Positions 1 to 7,685 are shown, counted from the stretch's first letter. The stretch is 9,114 nucleotides of DNA from an uncultured Pseudomonadota bacterium (GCA_903902945.1 CAIUWU010000261.1:1-9114); one strand, 5' to 3'. Translations and numbers: made by a program. Notes: generated by a model from the letters alone, not told the origin.

Positions 1-2458
1 GGCTCACCGCCTCGTTGCCTATCGCATCCTGTTCACCGATGATGGGTTGAAATCCGCCTTGATTCAGCTCTGCCAGCGTAGAGACGGCCAGTTTATGGCG
101 CAGCAGGCTTTTGGGGCTCATCACTACCAGCGGTTTACGATAATTTCTGAGCAACTGCCGCCGTAATAAATGAAAAATCTGTGCCGGCGTGGTGGGGACA
201 CAGACCTGAATATTCTGATCGGCGCACAATTGCAGATAGCGCTCCAGGCGGGCGGAAGAATGTTCCGGCCCTTGTCCTTCAAAACCGTGCGGCAGCAGCA
301 TCACCAAGCCGCTGAGTTTGCCCCATTTGCTTTCGCCGGAACTGATGAACTGATCAATGACCACCTGAGCCCCGTTGGCAAAATCGCCAAACTGCGCTTC
401 CCAGATCACCAGCGTGTTGGGATCGGTGGCGCTATAACCATATTCAAAACCCAGTACTCCGGCTTCTGACAGCAAGGAGTTGAAAATTTGAACCTTGCCT
501 TGTTCAGCAGCAAGATGCTGCAGTGGCAGATAATTTTCACCGTTGTTCTGATTCAACAGCAGCGCATGTCGATGCGAAAAAGTACCGCGACCGACATCCT
601 GGCCGGTCAGACGGATGTTATAGCCTTCTTGTAACAAGCTGGCATAGGCCATGATTTCGGCAAAACCCCAGTCCAGCGGTAGCAGGCCGTCGGCCATTTG
701 CTGACGGTCGGCCATGACTTTGGCAACTCGTGAATGCAGCTGAAAATCAGCAGGCAAAACTTGCAGGCCGGCATTGCAACGCTGCAGCATTTCAATGCTG
801 ACCCCCGTATCACAGTCGACGTCCCAGGGGCGATTCAAAAATTTTTCCCAGCGGGTGGTGTAAGAATTCAGATCGCGTTCAACGATGGGTCGCGACACTA
901 CTTTGCCATCGACCAATAATTGCTGGTAATCCTGTTCTATGCTGCTGACATCGCTGTCGTTGGTAATGCCTTCCTGAATCAGTTGCTGGGCATAGAGCTG
1001 CTTGGTGGTAGGCAGGGCAGTGATAGTCCGGTACATCATAGGCTGGGTGGCCGCCGGTTCGTCGGCTTCGTTATGACCATGGCGGCGATAGCAGATCAGG
1101 TCGATCACCACATCTTTATGGAATTTCATCCGGTATTCCATGGCCAGCTGGCTGATGAAGACTACGGCTTCAGGATCATCACCGTTGACATGAAATACCG
1201 GCGCCTGAATCATGTTGGCCACATCGGTGCAGTACAGTGTGGAACGGGCGTCGAACGGGTTGCTGGTGGTAAAGCCAATCTGATTGTTGATTACGATATG
1301 CACGGTGCCGCCGGTATGAAAGGCGCGGGTTTCGGACATATTGAGGGTTTCCATGACAATGCCTTGGCCGGCAAAAGCCGCATCGCCGTGAATCAGAACC
1401 GGAATAATCTGTTTGATACCTTCCTGGCCGAGATGATCCTGACGGGCTTTGACCGAGCCTTCGACTACCGGGTTGATGATTTCCAGATGCGAAGGGTTAA
1501 AGGCCAGTGTCAGATGGATTTCGCCGCCCGGTGTCGTAATGTTGGATGAAAAACCCATGTGATATTTGACATCACCGGTCAGGGCCCCCGGGGTGGAGGT
1601 ATGGGTGCCTTCGAATTCACCGAACAAAGCCGCCGGGCTTTTGCCGAGAATATTGACCAGGACATTCAAGCGGCCACGGTGCGCCATACCCAGCACCATC
1701 TCTTTGACTTTGTTTTCACCGGCGCGCTGGATCAGTTCATCAAGAATCAGAATCAGCGATTCACTGCCTTCCAGGGAAAAGCGTTTCTGACCGACATATT
1801 TACGATGTAAAAATCGCTCGAAACCTTCGGCGGCGATCAGTAGTTTCAATAGCCACAAACGCTTATCGCTGTGCTGACTAAGATTGGTTCTGACCCCTTC
1901 CAGTTTGTCTTTGATCCAGCACTTGGCATCGTTGTCGACGATGTGCATGTATTCACTGCCGATGCTGCCGCAGTAAATATTGTTGAGCATCTGAATGATG
2001 TCGCTGAGTGGCAGGCGATCAATGCCGCATAAGCCACCGGTATCGAACACGGTTGCCATATCCGCTTCGGTCAGGCCGTAATAAACTGGCTCCAAATCGG
2101 CGGGGATACTGATCTGACTGCCTAAGGGATTATTGCGGGCGATCTGGTGGCCTTTAACTCGGTACTGGTTGATCAGGCGGGCAACCGCAGATTGTTTTTT
2201 GACGCTTTGTTCGGTAAAGCCCTGCATCCGTGCCAGACGGCCAGGCTCATTGATCGCCAGTTTCTCAAAGCGCTCGACAATCGCACTATGGCGAATTTCT
2301 TCTGTGGAACCGGCGTGTATCGCCGCGAAACGTTCACGCCAGCTAGCGCTGACAGATTCGGGATCGTTCAGATACTGTTCGTACAGATATTCAATATAAC
2401 TGGCATTGCCGCCATAAAGGGCAGAGGTTTCTTGAAACAATTTCAACAAATCTGTCAT
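1..2458 (-). CDS. sucA: 2-oxoglutarate dehydrogenase E1 component (thiamine diphosphate-dependent), C-terminus cut by window edge
   Basis: SucA is the E1 subunit of the cytoplasmic 2-oxoglutarate dehydrogenase complex. It decarboxylates 2-oxoglutarate with thiamine diphosphate and passes the succinyl group to the lipoyl domain of E2 (SucB), giving succinyl-CoA in the TCA cycle. My reverse-strand translation is open from the ATG at 2458 to base 1: 819 codons plus one base, against about 930-945 residues in the family, so some 120 C-terminal residues are outside. The N-terminal E2-contact type segment is present (YIEYLYEQYLNDPESV, about 17-32, then WRERF). So are MAHRGRLNVL from residue 258, with a His at 260 as in E. 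coli, KYHMGFSS near 298 and FNPSHLE near 320. The ThDP/metal stretch runs from GDAAFAGQG (358-366) to INNQIGFTTSN (about 390-400). The later EGQGPEHSSARLERYLQLC and VVMSPKSLLRH blocks also match the family. I saw no frameshift. The Shine-Dalgarno is weak. sucB would be expected beyond base 1 but is not visible. Confidence 0.97.
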   Translation of the reverse strand, partial: MTDLLKLFQETSALYGGNASYIEYLYEQYLNDPESVSASWRERFAAIHAGSTEEIRHSAIVERFEKLAINEPGRLARMQGFTEQSVKKQSAVARLINQYRVKGHQIARNNPLGSQISIPADLEPVYYGLTEADMATVFDTGGLCGIDRLPLSDIIQMLNNIYCGSIGSEYMHIVDNDAKCWIKDKLEGVRTNLSQHSDKRLWLLKLLIAAEGFERFLHRKYVGQKRFSLEGSESLILILDELIQRAGENKVKEMVLGMAHRGRLNVLVNILGKSPAALFGEFEGTHTSTPGALTGDVKYHMGFSSNITTPGGEIHLTLAFNPSHLEIINPVVEGSVKARQDHLGQEGIKQIIPVLIHGDAAFAGQGIVMETLNMSETRAFHTGGTVHIVINNQIGFTTSNPFDARSTLYCTDVANMIQAPVFHVNGDDPEAVVFISQLAMEYRMKFHKDVVIDLICYRRHGHNEADEPAATQPMMYRTITALPTTKQLYAQQLIQEGITNDSDVSSIEQDYQQLLVDGKVVSRPIVERDLNSYTTRWEKFLNRPWDVDCDTGVSIEMLQRCNAGLQVLPADFQLHSRVAKVMADRQQMADGLLPLDWGFAEIMAYASLLQEGYNIRLTGQDVGRGTFSHRHALLLNQNNGENYLPLQHLAAEQGKVQIFNSLLSEAGVLGFEYGYSATDPNTLVIWEAQFGDFANGAQVVIDQFISSGESKWGKLSGLVMLLPHGFEGQGPEHSSARLERYLQLCADQNIQVCVPTTPAQIFHLLRRQLLRNYRKPLVVMSPKSLLRHKLAVSTLAELNQGGFQPIIGEQDAIGNEAVS

Positions 2459-2544
2459 GCGAATATCCACTCAGCAACTTAAGCGGCTATGGTAACAACT
2501 GACTGCTAAAACTACCACCACAACTACCCACCTAAACCACAAGC
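2459..2544 (-). other. recG-sucA intergenic gap, guanine-rich and cytosine-free on the coding strand
   Basis: These 86 bp separate the recG stop from the sucA start. On the coding (minus) strand the part from 2542 to 2506 contains no C and is rich in G and T. Five G tracts fall at 2537-2538, 2531-2532, 2527-2529, 2518-2519 and 2515-2516. I see no GC-rich hairpin followed by a T run, so recG transcripts could read through into sucA. I also see no convincing -35/-10 pair. A sucA promoter may lie here or inside recG, but the sequence does not decide this. Confidence 0.6.
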
Positions 2545-4635
2545 TCAGGCAATGTCGTGATACTGATGACGCTGTAATCCAACCCAGCGCTGGATCAACG
2601 CTGTGATTGCTGCCGGGCTGTGTTGCTTGATCCAGGCGGCAGCGGCGGGAATTTCGTCCAGCAAATCGTTGTCGCGTTCAAGGTCGGCAATTCTGAACTG
2701 GATTTGGCCTGTCTGGCGGGTGCCCATCACTTCGCCGGGACCTCGTAGCGCCAGATCCCGTTCAGCAATGATGAAGCCATCCTGATACTGTTTAATGATC
2801 GCCAGCCGCTGTTTGCCCGTTTCTGATAAAGGTGGCTGATACAGTAGCAGGCAATAGCTATCGATACTGCCGCGACCGACACGGCCGCGCAGCTGATGCA
2901 GTTGTGACAGCCCCAGACGTTCGGCATTTTCGATGATCATCAGGCTGGCATTGGGGACATCGACACCGACCTCGATTACCGTTGTCGCGACCAGCAAATC
3001 ACAGGCGCGGTTTTTAAAGCTTTGCATGACCTGATCTTTGTCGGTGGCTTTCAGCCGGCCATGCAGTAAGCCAATGCGGACATCCGGTAACAGCTGGCTG
3101 AGCAGCAGCGCCGTTTTTTCCGCCGCTTCGCATTGCAGTTGTTCCGATTCTTCGATCAGCGGACAGACCCAGTACACCTGACGGCCCTGCGCGATCCAGT
3201 CATGGATGCGCTGCACGATTTCCTCGCGACGCTGATTACTGATGACACGGGTGGTAATGGCTTGACGGCCGGGGGGTAATTCATCGATCACCGATATATC
3301 CAGATCGGCATAACTGAGCATTGCCAGGGTGCGCGGGATCGGGGTTGCGGTCATTACCAGCTGATGGGGTCGGATATTTTGATATTGTCCTTTGGCGCGT
3401 AAAGCCTGACGCTGATGCACACCGAAGCGGTGTTGTTCATCGATGATTACCAGACCCAGTTTGTGAAATTGCACACTGTCCTGAAACAGGGCATGGGTGC
3501 CTATGATTATGGCTGCTTCGCCGCTGGCAATGGCATTTAAGGTCGTCTGCCGCTGTTTGCCTTTGACAGCACCGCTCAGAAAACACGGCAGCTGATCGAG
3601 GTTGGCAAACCAGTTCTGGAAATTGGCAAAATGCTGTTCGGCCAGTAACTCGGTAGGCGCCATCAAGGCTACCTGATAGCCATTATCAAGCGCGGCTAAA
3701 GCCGTCAAGGCAGCCACCACGGTCTTGCCGCTGCCGACATCTCCCTGAATCAGGCGCAGCATCGGTTTAGGCTGGCTGCAGTCTTGTTCGATTTCAGCAA
3801 TCACGCGCTGTTGCGCACCGGTTAATTTGAATGGCAGGCAGTCGATGAAGCGCTGTTTGCTGGTCGGGTTTAGTCGCAACACCGGCGCCTGCCAGTGCTT
3901 ATAAGCTTGTTTACCTTGCAGCAAGGCCAGGTGGTGAGCCAGAAATTCTTCAAATGCCAGGCGTTTTCGTGCCGGGAAATCGTGGCCGTTGACTAATAGC
4001 GGCGTCAGTTCTGCGGGAGGTTGATGTAACAGTTGCAAGGCTTCCCGCAGTGACGGAAATTGATGAGCCTTGCAAAGCTGAGGCGGTAGCCAGTCCTGTA
4101 GGCTGTCGCACTGCTGGCATAAGGTCAATGCCTGTTGCACTGCCTTGCGCAGTGTCCGCTGCGACAAACCCTCGACTGTCGGATAAACCGGAATCAGGCT
4201 GCTTTCCAGTAATTGCTCGGGAGTCTCGATCACTCGATACTCGGGATGCACCATTTCCAGGCCGTTGAAGCCGTGACGGATTTCCCCGAAACAGCCCAGC
4301 TTGGTGCCGGGTTTCAAGGGCTGAATCTGGCGAATGGAAAAATGAAAAAAACGTAAGCTCAGTGTGCCGCTGTGATCGCTGATCCGGCAGGTGATGGTCG
4401 AGCGGCCTGGTTGAGGATATTCAGTGTATTCGACGGTGCCGCAAACCAGTGCCGAACTGCCGGCTACTAGCTGGCTGATAGTCTGGATCCGGCTTTTGTC
4501 CTGATAACGCAGCGGCAGGTGAAACAGTAAGTCACGAATGGTGTGTATGCCGAGTTTTTCGAGACGCTGCGCGGATTGCGAACCGATGCCTGTCAGTTGG
4601 GTAACCGGCAGATGCAGCGGTTCGTGTTGAGGCAT
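2545..4635 (-). CDS. recG: ATP-dependent DNA helicase RecG
   Basis: RecG is a cytoplasmic superfamily 2 translocase that remodels stalled replication forks, Holliday junctions and R- or D-loops. It is 696 residues here, close to the 693 of E. coli RecG. The N-terminal part begins with a helix-hairpin-helix-like segment (LTGIGSQSAQRLEKLG, about 14-29). The OB-fold wedge domain follows at about 60-135 (VCGTVEY, FFHFS, YPTVEGLSQR after it). Helicase motifs are in order: Walker A GDVGSGKT 298-305, APTELLAEQH 326-335, DEQH 399-402, TATPIPRT 429-436, LLHGRL 523-528, TTVIEVGVDVP 551-561 and QLRGRVGRG 581-589. The C-terminal TRG-type motif RGPGEVMGTRQTGQ starts at 631. All catalytic motifs look intact. 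The ATG at 4635 lies 12 bp after the ridA stop. No good Shine-Dalgarno is visible in that gap, so translation may depend on reinitiation after ridA. Confidence 0.98.
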   Translation of the reverse strand: MPQHEPLHLPVTQLTGIGSQSAQRLEKLGIHTIRDLLFHLPLRYQDKSRIQTISQLVAGSSALVCGTVEYTEYPQPGRSTITCRISDHSGTLSLRFFHFSIRQIQPLKPGTKLGCFGEIRHGFNGLEMVHPEYRVIETPEQLLESSLIPVYPTVEGLSQRTLRKAVQQALTLCQQCDSLQDWLPPQLCKAHQFPSLREALQLLHQPPAELTPLLVNGHDFPARKRLAFEEFLAHHLALLQGKQAYKHWQAPVLRLNPTSKQRFIDCLPFKLTGAQQRVIAEIEQDCSQPKPMLRLIQGDVGSGKTVVAALTALAALDNGYQVALMAPTELLAEQHFANFQNWFANLDQLPCFLSGAVKGKQRQTTLNAIASGEAAIIIGTHALFQDSVQFHKLGLVIIDEQHRFGVHQRQALRAKGQYQNIRPHQLVMTATPIPRTLAMLSYADLDISVIDELPPGRQAITTRVISNQRREEIVQRIHDWIAQGRQVYWVCPLIEESEQLQCEAAEKTALLLSQLLPDVRIGLLHGRLKATDKDQVMQSFKNRACDLLVATTVIEVGVDVPNASLMIIENAERLGLSQLHQLRGRVGRGSIDSYCLLLYQPPLSETGKQRLAIIKQYQDGFIIAERDLALRGPGEVMGTRQTGQIQFRIADLERDNDLLDEIPAAAAWIKQHSPAAITALIQRWVGLQRHQYHDIA

Positions 4636-4647
4636 GTAAAACCGGGC

Positions 4648-5034
4648 TTAGTCGGTCAGTATCATGACCGCATCCATTTCCACGCCAACGGCTCTGGGCA
4701 GAGCGGCAACCCCAACCGCGGCACGGGCCGGGTAGGGCTGTTGAAAATACTCGGCCATGATTTCGTTGACGATAGGAAAATTGCTCAGGTCGGTCAGAAA
4801 TACATTCAGTTTGACGATGTCGGCAAAACTGCCGCCTGCTGCTTGGGCAACGGCTTGCAGGTTGTTAAATACCTGGCGAATCTGCACGCTGATATCGCCT
4901 TCCACCACCTGCATGGTGGCGGGGTCCAGTGCGATCTGGCCAGACAGATAGACGGTATTGCCGACTTTGACCGCTTGCGAGTAAGTGCCGATAGCGGCAG
5001 GTGCGTCGGCGGTAGAGATAATTTCCTTGTTCAT
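4648..5034 (-). CDS. ridA: RidA family reactive enamine/imine deaminase (YjgF/YER057c/UK114)
   Basis: This 128-residue protein is of normal length for RidA, a homotrimeric cytosolic enzyme. RidA hydrolyses reactive 2-aminoacrylate and related enamines/imines made by PLP enzymes such as threonine dehydratase, releasing ammonia and protecting other PLP enzymes. The family signature is clear: PARAAVGVAALPRAVGVEM at 102-120 matches the PROSITE-type pattern, including the carboxylate-binding arginine (R104; Arg105 in E. coli) and E119. Tyr18 and Ser31 (in GTYSQ and YLSGQI) correspond to other active-site positions. It starts one base after the spoT stop. AAGG within the last codons of spoT lies 6 nt before the ATG and is a good Shine-Dalgarno, so the two genes are probably translationally coupled. 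The residue set fits the deaminating RidA subgroup. Some RidA-like paralogues have other roles, so the substrate is inferred from the family. Confidence 0.95.
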   Translation of the reverse strand: MNKEIISTADAPAAIGTYSQAVKVGNTVYLSGQIALDPATMQVVEGDISVQIRQVFNNLQAVAQAAGGSFADIVKLNVFLTDLSNFPIVNEIMAEYFQQPYPARAAVGVAALPRAVGVEMDAVMILTD

Positions 5035-5035
5035 G

Positions 5036-7213
5036 TTATGCCTTGAGACGGGTAATTTTTAAAACGATAGAGAGTTTTTTCAGTTTACGGATGATGGTAG
5101 CCAAATGGATACGGTCACGCACTGCCAGCGTCAGCAGGTCGACGGAGACCCGGTCATCCTGGCTGACAACGGTAATGTTCTCGATATTCGAATCCATGCT
5201 GGAAATGGTTGAGGCAATCGTGGCCAGCGAACCGCGCTGATTGAGCAGTTCAATACGGATTTCCACCGGAAATTCGCCGACCGCATCCTGACACCATTCC
5301 ACATCCAGCCAGCTGGTCTGTTTTTTACGCACTTCGCTGCTGTTGCGGCATTCGTGATGATGCACCACGATGCCTTTGCCGGGATTGAAGAAACCGATAA
5401 TCGGATCGCCCGGAATGGGCCGGCAGCATTTGGCCAGACTGACCACGATGCCTTCGGTACCTTTGATCACTAGCGGAGTATTGGCTCGGGGCGTGTTGTC
5501 ATCGAGTTTGACCCCGGCATTGGCGTCGGTTTGGGCAATATGTTTGGCTACCAGGAAAGGCATGCGATTGCCAAGACCAATGTCTTCCAGCAAGTCATTG
5601 AGCGATGGCTTTTTCAGTACCTGTAATACCTGCAGGATGCGTTGGTTGTCGACCTGATCCAGCTGGATGTTGATGCTTTGCAGCTCTTTTTCCAGCAAGC
5701 GGCGCCCCAGATTGATAGCTTCCTGCTGTTTGAAGTTTTTCAGATAAGCCCGGATACAGCTGCGCGCCTTGGCGGTAGTGATGTAGTTCAGCCATAAGGG
5801 GTTGGGTCGCGCCCAGGCTGCAGTAATCACTTCGACGGTCATGCCGTTTTCTAGTTTGGTTTGCAAGGGCACCAGTTTTTTGTCTATCCGTGCCGAAATG
5901 CAGGCATTGCCGACGTCGGTATGCACCATGTAGGCAAAATCGACCACAGTCGCGCCGCGTGGCAGTTTGATGATCTTGCCTTTCGGAGTAAAGACGAACA
6001 CTTCCTGGGGAAACAGGTCGACTTTGAGGTTGTCGATGAACTCCAGCGAATCGCCAGCCGACTTCTGAATTTCCAGCAAATCGCGCAACCATTCGTTGGC
6101 ACGAGCCTGAATGATTTCGCTTTTATCTTTATCGGATTTATATAGCCAATGGGCGGCAATACCCGATTCTGAAATGCGGTGCATTTCATGGGTACGAATC
6201 TGAATCTCAATCGGTACCCCGAACGGACCGATCAGAATGGTGTGCAGCGACTGATAGCCATTGGCTTTGGGTAAGGCAATATAGTCTTTGAAACGGCCGG
6301 GAATCGGTTTGAACAGATTGTGTACACAGCCCAGTGCGCGGTAACAGTCATCTACTTGATGACAGTAAATACGGAAAGCATACACATCAAACACATCAGC
6401 AAACGAAATCTTTTTGCTGACCATTTTGTGATAAATGCTGGCAATATTTTTTTCGCGGCCGGCCAGGGTGCAGTTCATGCCCATCTCGCTGAGACGATGC
6501 TGGATCGCGCTTTGAATGGTGTCGACGATTTCTTTGCGATTGCCGCGGCTTTTTTTGACCGCATTGCTGAGCACCGCATATCGATTGGGATACAACGCCT
6601 TGAAGCCCAGGGCTTCCAGTTCATGGCGGATGCCATTCATGCCCAGACGATTGGCGATTGGCGCATAAATTTCCAGAGTTTCTTTGGCGATCCGGCGTTT
6701 TTTGTCGCTGGGCATGCTGCCCAGAGTCTGCATGTTATGCAGTCGGTCAGCCAGTTTAACGATGATTACCCGCAGGTCTTTGGCCATCGCCAGAAACATT
6801 TTCCGCACATTCTCGGCTTGCGCTTCGGCCCGGGAACGGCTGTCGATTTTGGACAGTTTGGTGACGCCGTCGACCAGTTCGGCAACTTCATTGCCAAATT
6901 CGCTGGCCAGTTCCTGTTTGCTGATCGAGGTGTCTTCTATGACATCGTGCAATATGGCGGCCATCACGCCATGCGCATCCATATGCATCGAGGCCAGGAT
7001 GATGGCGACCGAAACCGGGTGGCAGATATAGGCTTCGCCGCTCTTACGGTATTGCCCGTTGTGGGCATGGGCACTTAGGTGATATGCCCGGATGACGGCG
7101 TTGATTTGGCCTTGATCGAGATAGCCGCGCAGGATGCCGCAGAGTTGATTGAGCAGTTTTTCTTCGGGTAACTCTACAGGAAGGTGGCTGGCAGGGGCGA
7201 CTATCTCAGTCAT
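5036..7213 (-). CDS. spoT: Bifunctional (p)ppGpp hydrolase/synthetase SpoT (long RSH family)
   Basis: SpoT sets the level of the alarmone (p)ppGpp. It degrades it to GDP/GTP plus pyrophosphate and, in many gammaproteobacteria, makes it weakly under carbon, fatty-acid or iron stress. It is 725 residues (E. coli 702), with about 20 extra residues at the N-terminus. The HD hydrolase domain is intact: H65 (in CHP), H89-D90 (HDVIEDT) and D156 (KLADRLHNM), spaced as the four metal ligands of Rel enzymes. That argues for active hydrolysis. The synthetase domain (about 240-345) has GREKNIASIYHKM, DVYAFRI, KANGYQSLHT and EIQIRT. A TGS domain follows at about 402-463 (FPQEVFVFTPKGK, HTDVG). The conserved-cysteine region has KCCRPIPGDPIIGF at 595-608, and an ACT domain covers about 651-725. 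The ATG lies 10 bp after the rpoZ stop with no clear Shine-Dalgarno, which suggests coupling to rpoZ. RelA is the alternative, but the intact HD site and the rpoZ neighbour favour SpoT. Confidence 0.97.
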   Translation of the reverse strand: MTEIVAPASHLPVELPEEKLLNQLCGILRGYLDQGQINAVIRAYHLSAHAHNGQYRKSGEAYICHPVSVAIILASMHMDAHGVMAAILHDVIEDTSISKQELASEFGNEVAELVDGVTKLSKIDSRSRAEAQAENVRKMFLAMAKDLRVIIVKLADRLHNMQTLGSMPSDKKRRIAKETLEIYAPIANRLGMNGIRHELEALGFKALYPNRYAVLSNAVKKSRGNRKEIVDTIQSAIQHRLSEMGMNCTLAGREKNIASIYHKMVSKKISFADVFDVYAFRIYCHQVDDCYRALGCVHNLFKPIPGRFKDYIALPKANGYQSLHTILIGPFGVPIEIQIRTHEMHRISESGIAAHWLYKSDKDKSEIIQARANEWLRDLLEIQKSAGDSLEFIDNLKVDLFPQEVFVFTPKGKIIKLPRGATVVDFAYMVHTDVGNACISARIDKKLVPLQTKLENGMTVEVITAAWARPNPLWLNYITTAKARSCIRAYLKNFKQQEAINLGRRLLEKELQSINIQLDQVDNQRILQVLQVLKKPSLNDLLEDIGLGNRMPFLVAKHIAQTDANAGVKLDDNTPRANTPLVIKGTEGIVVSLAKCCRPIPGDPIIGFFNPGKGIVVHHHECRNSSEVRKKQTSWLDVEWCQDAVGEFPVEIRIELLNQRGSLATIASTISSMDSNIENITVVSQDDRVSVDLLTLAVRDRIHLATIIRKLKKLSIVLKITRLKA

Positions 7214-7223
7214 GCAGCACTAT

Positions 7224-7463
7224 TTAGAAATCGAGTTGGGTTTCTGATACCTGACCGGCTTTGTGCAGCAAGTCAATGTTTTCTTCGGTGACGAAGCCGG
7301 CAGCAATTTCACGCAGGGCGATAACCGTATCTTTGTCTTTGCCACGCGGTACGAATTCATCGGCGCCTTTTTCCAGTTGCCGTGCTCTTTTGCTGGCCAA
7401 CAGCACCAGTTTAAAGCGGTTTTCAACATTTTCTAAACAATCTTCAACAGTAACGCGCGCCAT
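7224..7463 (-). CDS. rpoZ: RNA polymerase omega subunit
   Basis: Omega is the small RNA polymerase subunit that wraps the C-terminal part of beta', helps assembly and forms part of a ppGpp-binding site in proteobacterial polymerase. The protein is 79 residues (E. coli 91) and starts with the family hallmark MARVTVEDCLE. NRFKLVLLASKRARQLEKG (18-34, after ENVE) and TVIALREIAAG (46-56) follow. The ATG at 7463 is chosen over an in-frame upstream ATG at 7565. MARVTVEDC is the standard N-terminus, GAGG lies 6 nt before it, and the upstream codons overlap the promoter at 7554-7582. The position before spoT is the standard gammaproteobacterial arrangement, and it is functionally apt because both proteins act in the ppGpp response. 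gmk, often just upstream of rpoZ, is absent here. Confidence 0.97.
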   Translation of the reverse strand: MARVTVEDCLENVENRFKLVLLASKRARQLEKGADEFVPRGKDKDTVIALREIAAGFVTEENIDLLHKAGQVSETQLDF

Positions 7464-7465
7464 GA

Positions 7466-7485
7466 TAAGCCTCAATTCAAATTGA
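7466..7485 (-). promoter_or_regulatory. rpoZ ribosome binding site and adjoining inverted repeat
   Basis: On the coding strand GAGG precedes the rpoZ ATG with a 6-nt spacer and fixes the start. It directly follows a short AT-rich inverted repeat (ATTCAA-A-TTGAAT on the plus strand, about 7474-7486). The repeat could form a weak hairpin next to the ribosome binding site. Any regulatory effect is speculative. Confidence 0.6.
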
Positions 7486-7497
7486 ATGGTGATTCGA

Positions 7498-7518
7498 TAC
7501 TTGCTGCGCTCAGCAGTA
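7498..7518 (-). promoter_or_regulatory. Hairpin in the rpoZ 5' leader
   Basis: On the minus strand TACTGCTG pairs with CAGCA(A)GTA around an AGCG loop, giving 8 base pairs with one bulged A. It lies between the predicted transcription start near 7547 and the rpoZ start codon. It is not followed by a T run, so it is not an intrinsic terminator. It may be a structural leader element or chance. Confidence 0.4.
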
Positions 7519-7553
7519 TAGGGAGTACAGTCGATACTCAGACAAGGCCGGCG

Positions 7554-7582
7554 ATTATATGACAATTTGGCCGCTTAGCCAA
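7554..7582 (-). promoter_or_regulatory. Sigma70-type promoter for rpoZ-spoT-ridA-recG
   Basis: On the minus strand TTGGCT (7582-7577) is separated by exactly 17 bp from a perfect TATAAT (7559-7554). A transcription start near 7547 is expected, giving a leader of about 84 nt before rpoZ. It sits just downstream of the intrinsic terminator at 7637-7616, so it marks the beginning of a new transcription unit. No gene on the opposite strand competes for it. The start point is predicted, not observed. Confidence 0.8.
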
Positions 7583-7615
7583 TGTAAGCGCACTGGCTGC
7601 GGAATGAAGGGCAAT

Positions 7616-7637
7616 AAAAAGCCCGCATCAAGCGGGC
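7616..7637 (-). terminator. Intrinsic (Rho-independent) terminator
   Basis: On the minus strand GCCCGC, loop TTGAT and GCGGGC form a perfect 6-bp all-GC stem, followed at once by TTTTTATT. The T run is on the minus-strand side only, so it stops leftward transcription coming from bepA or from the intergenic region. It lies 283 bp after the bepA stop, unusually far for a simple 3' end, and just before the rpoZ promoter. Confidence 0.88.
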
Positions 7638-7671
7638 CCGTCCGGTTGTTATTTTTATTATGTCTGGACGC

Positions 7672-7685
7672 CTGCCTATCGGCAG
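7672..7685 (-). other. Short tetraloop hairpin in the intergenic region
   Basis: CTGCC and GGCAG form a perfect 5-bp stem around a 4-nt loop (GATA on the minus strand). There is no T run beside it. It lies about 35 nt upstream of the terminator stem in the direction of minus-strand transcription and would be an internal stem of the candidate RNA. Confidence 0.45.

Noticed and set aside
920..1549. A 209-codon open frame on the plus strand inside the sucA region
   Set aside because: The minus strand here encodes SucA with its active-site blocks in frame. The plus-strand product shows no recognisable domain and is a shadow of that gene.
1..2458. Possible frameshift or pseudogene in sucA
   Set aside because: Motif positions checked from the ATG at 2458 (MAHRGRL at residue 258, NPSHLE with His at 324) stay in one frame, and the reading continues to base 1 without a stop.
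4543..5046. A 167-codon plus-strand open frame covering ridA
   Set aside because: It is antisense to RidA with the full family signature on the minus strand; no independent support.
6320..7078. A 252-codon open frame on the plus strand across the 5' half of spoT
   Set aside because: It lies antisense to the intact HD and synthetase domains of SpoT, has no visible ribosome binding site or family motif, and is best explained as an antisense shadow.
7464..7565. An N-terminal extension of rpoZ starting at the in-frame ATG at 7565
   Set aside because: The extra 34 codons run through the -10 box, the predicted transcription start and the leader. MARVTVEDC with a GAGG site is the standard omega start.
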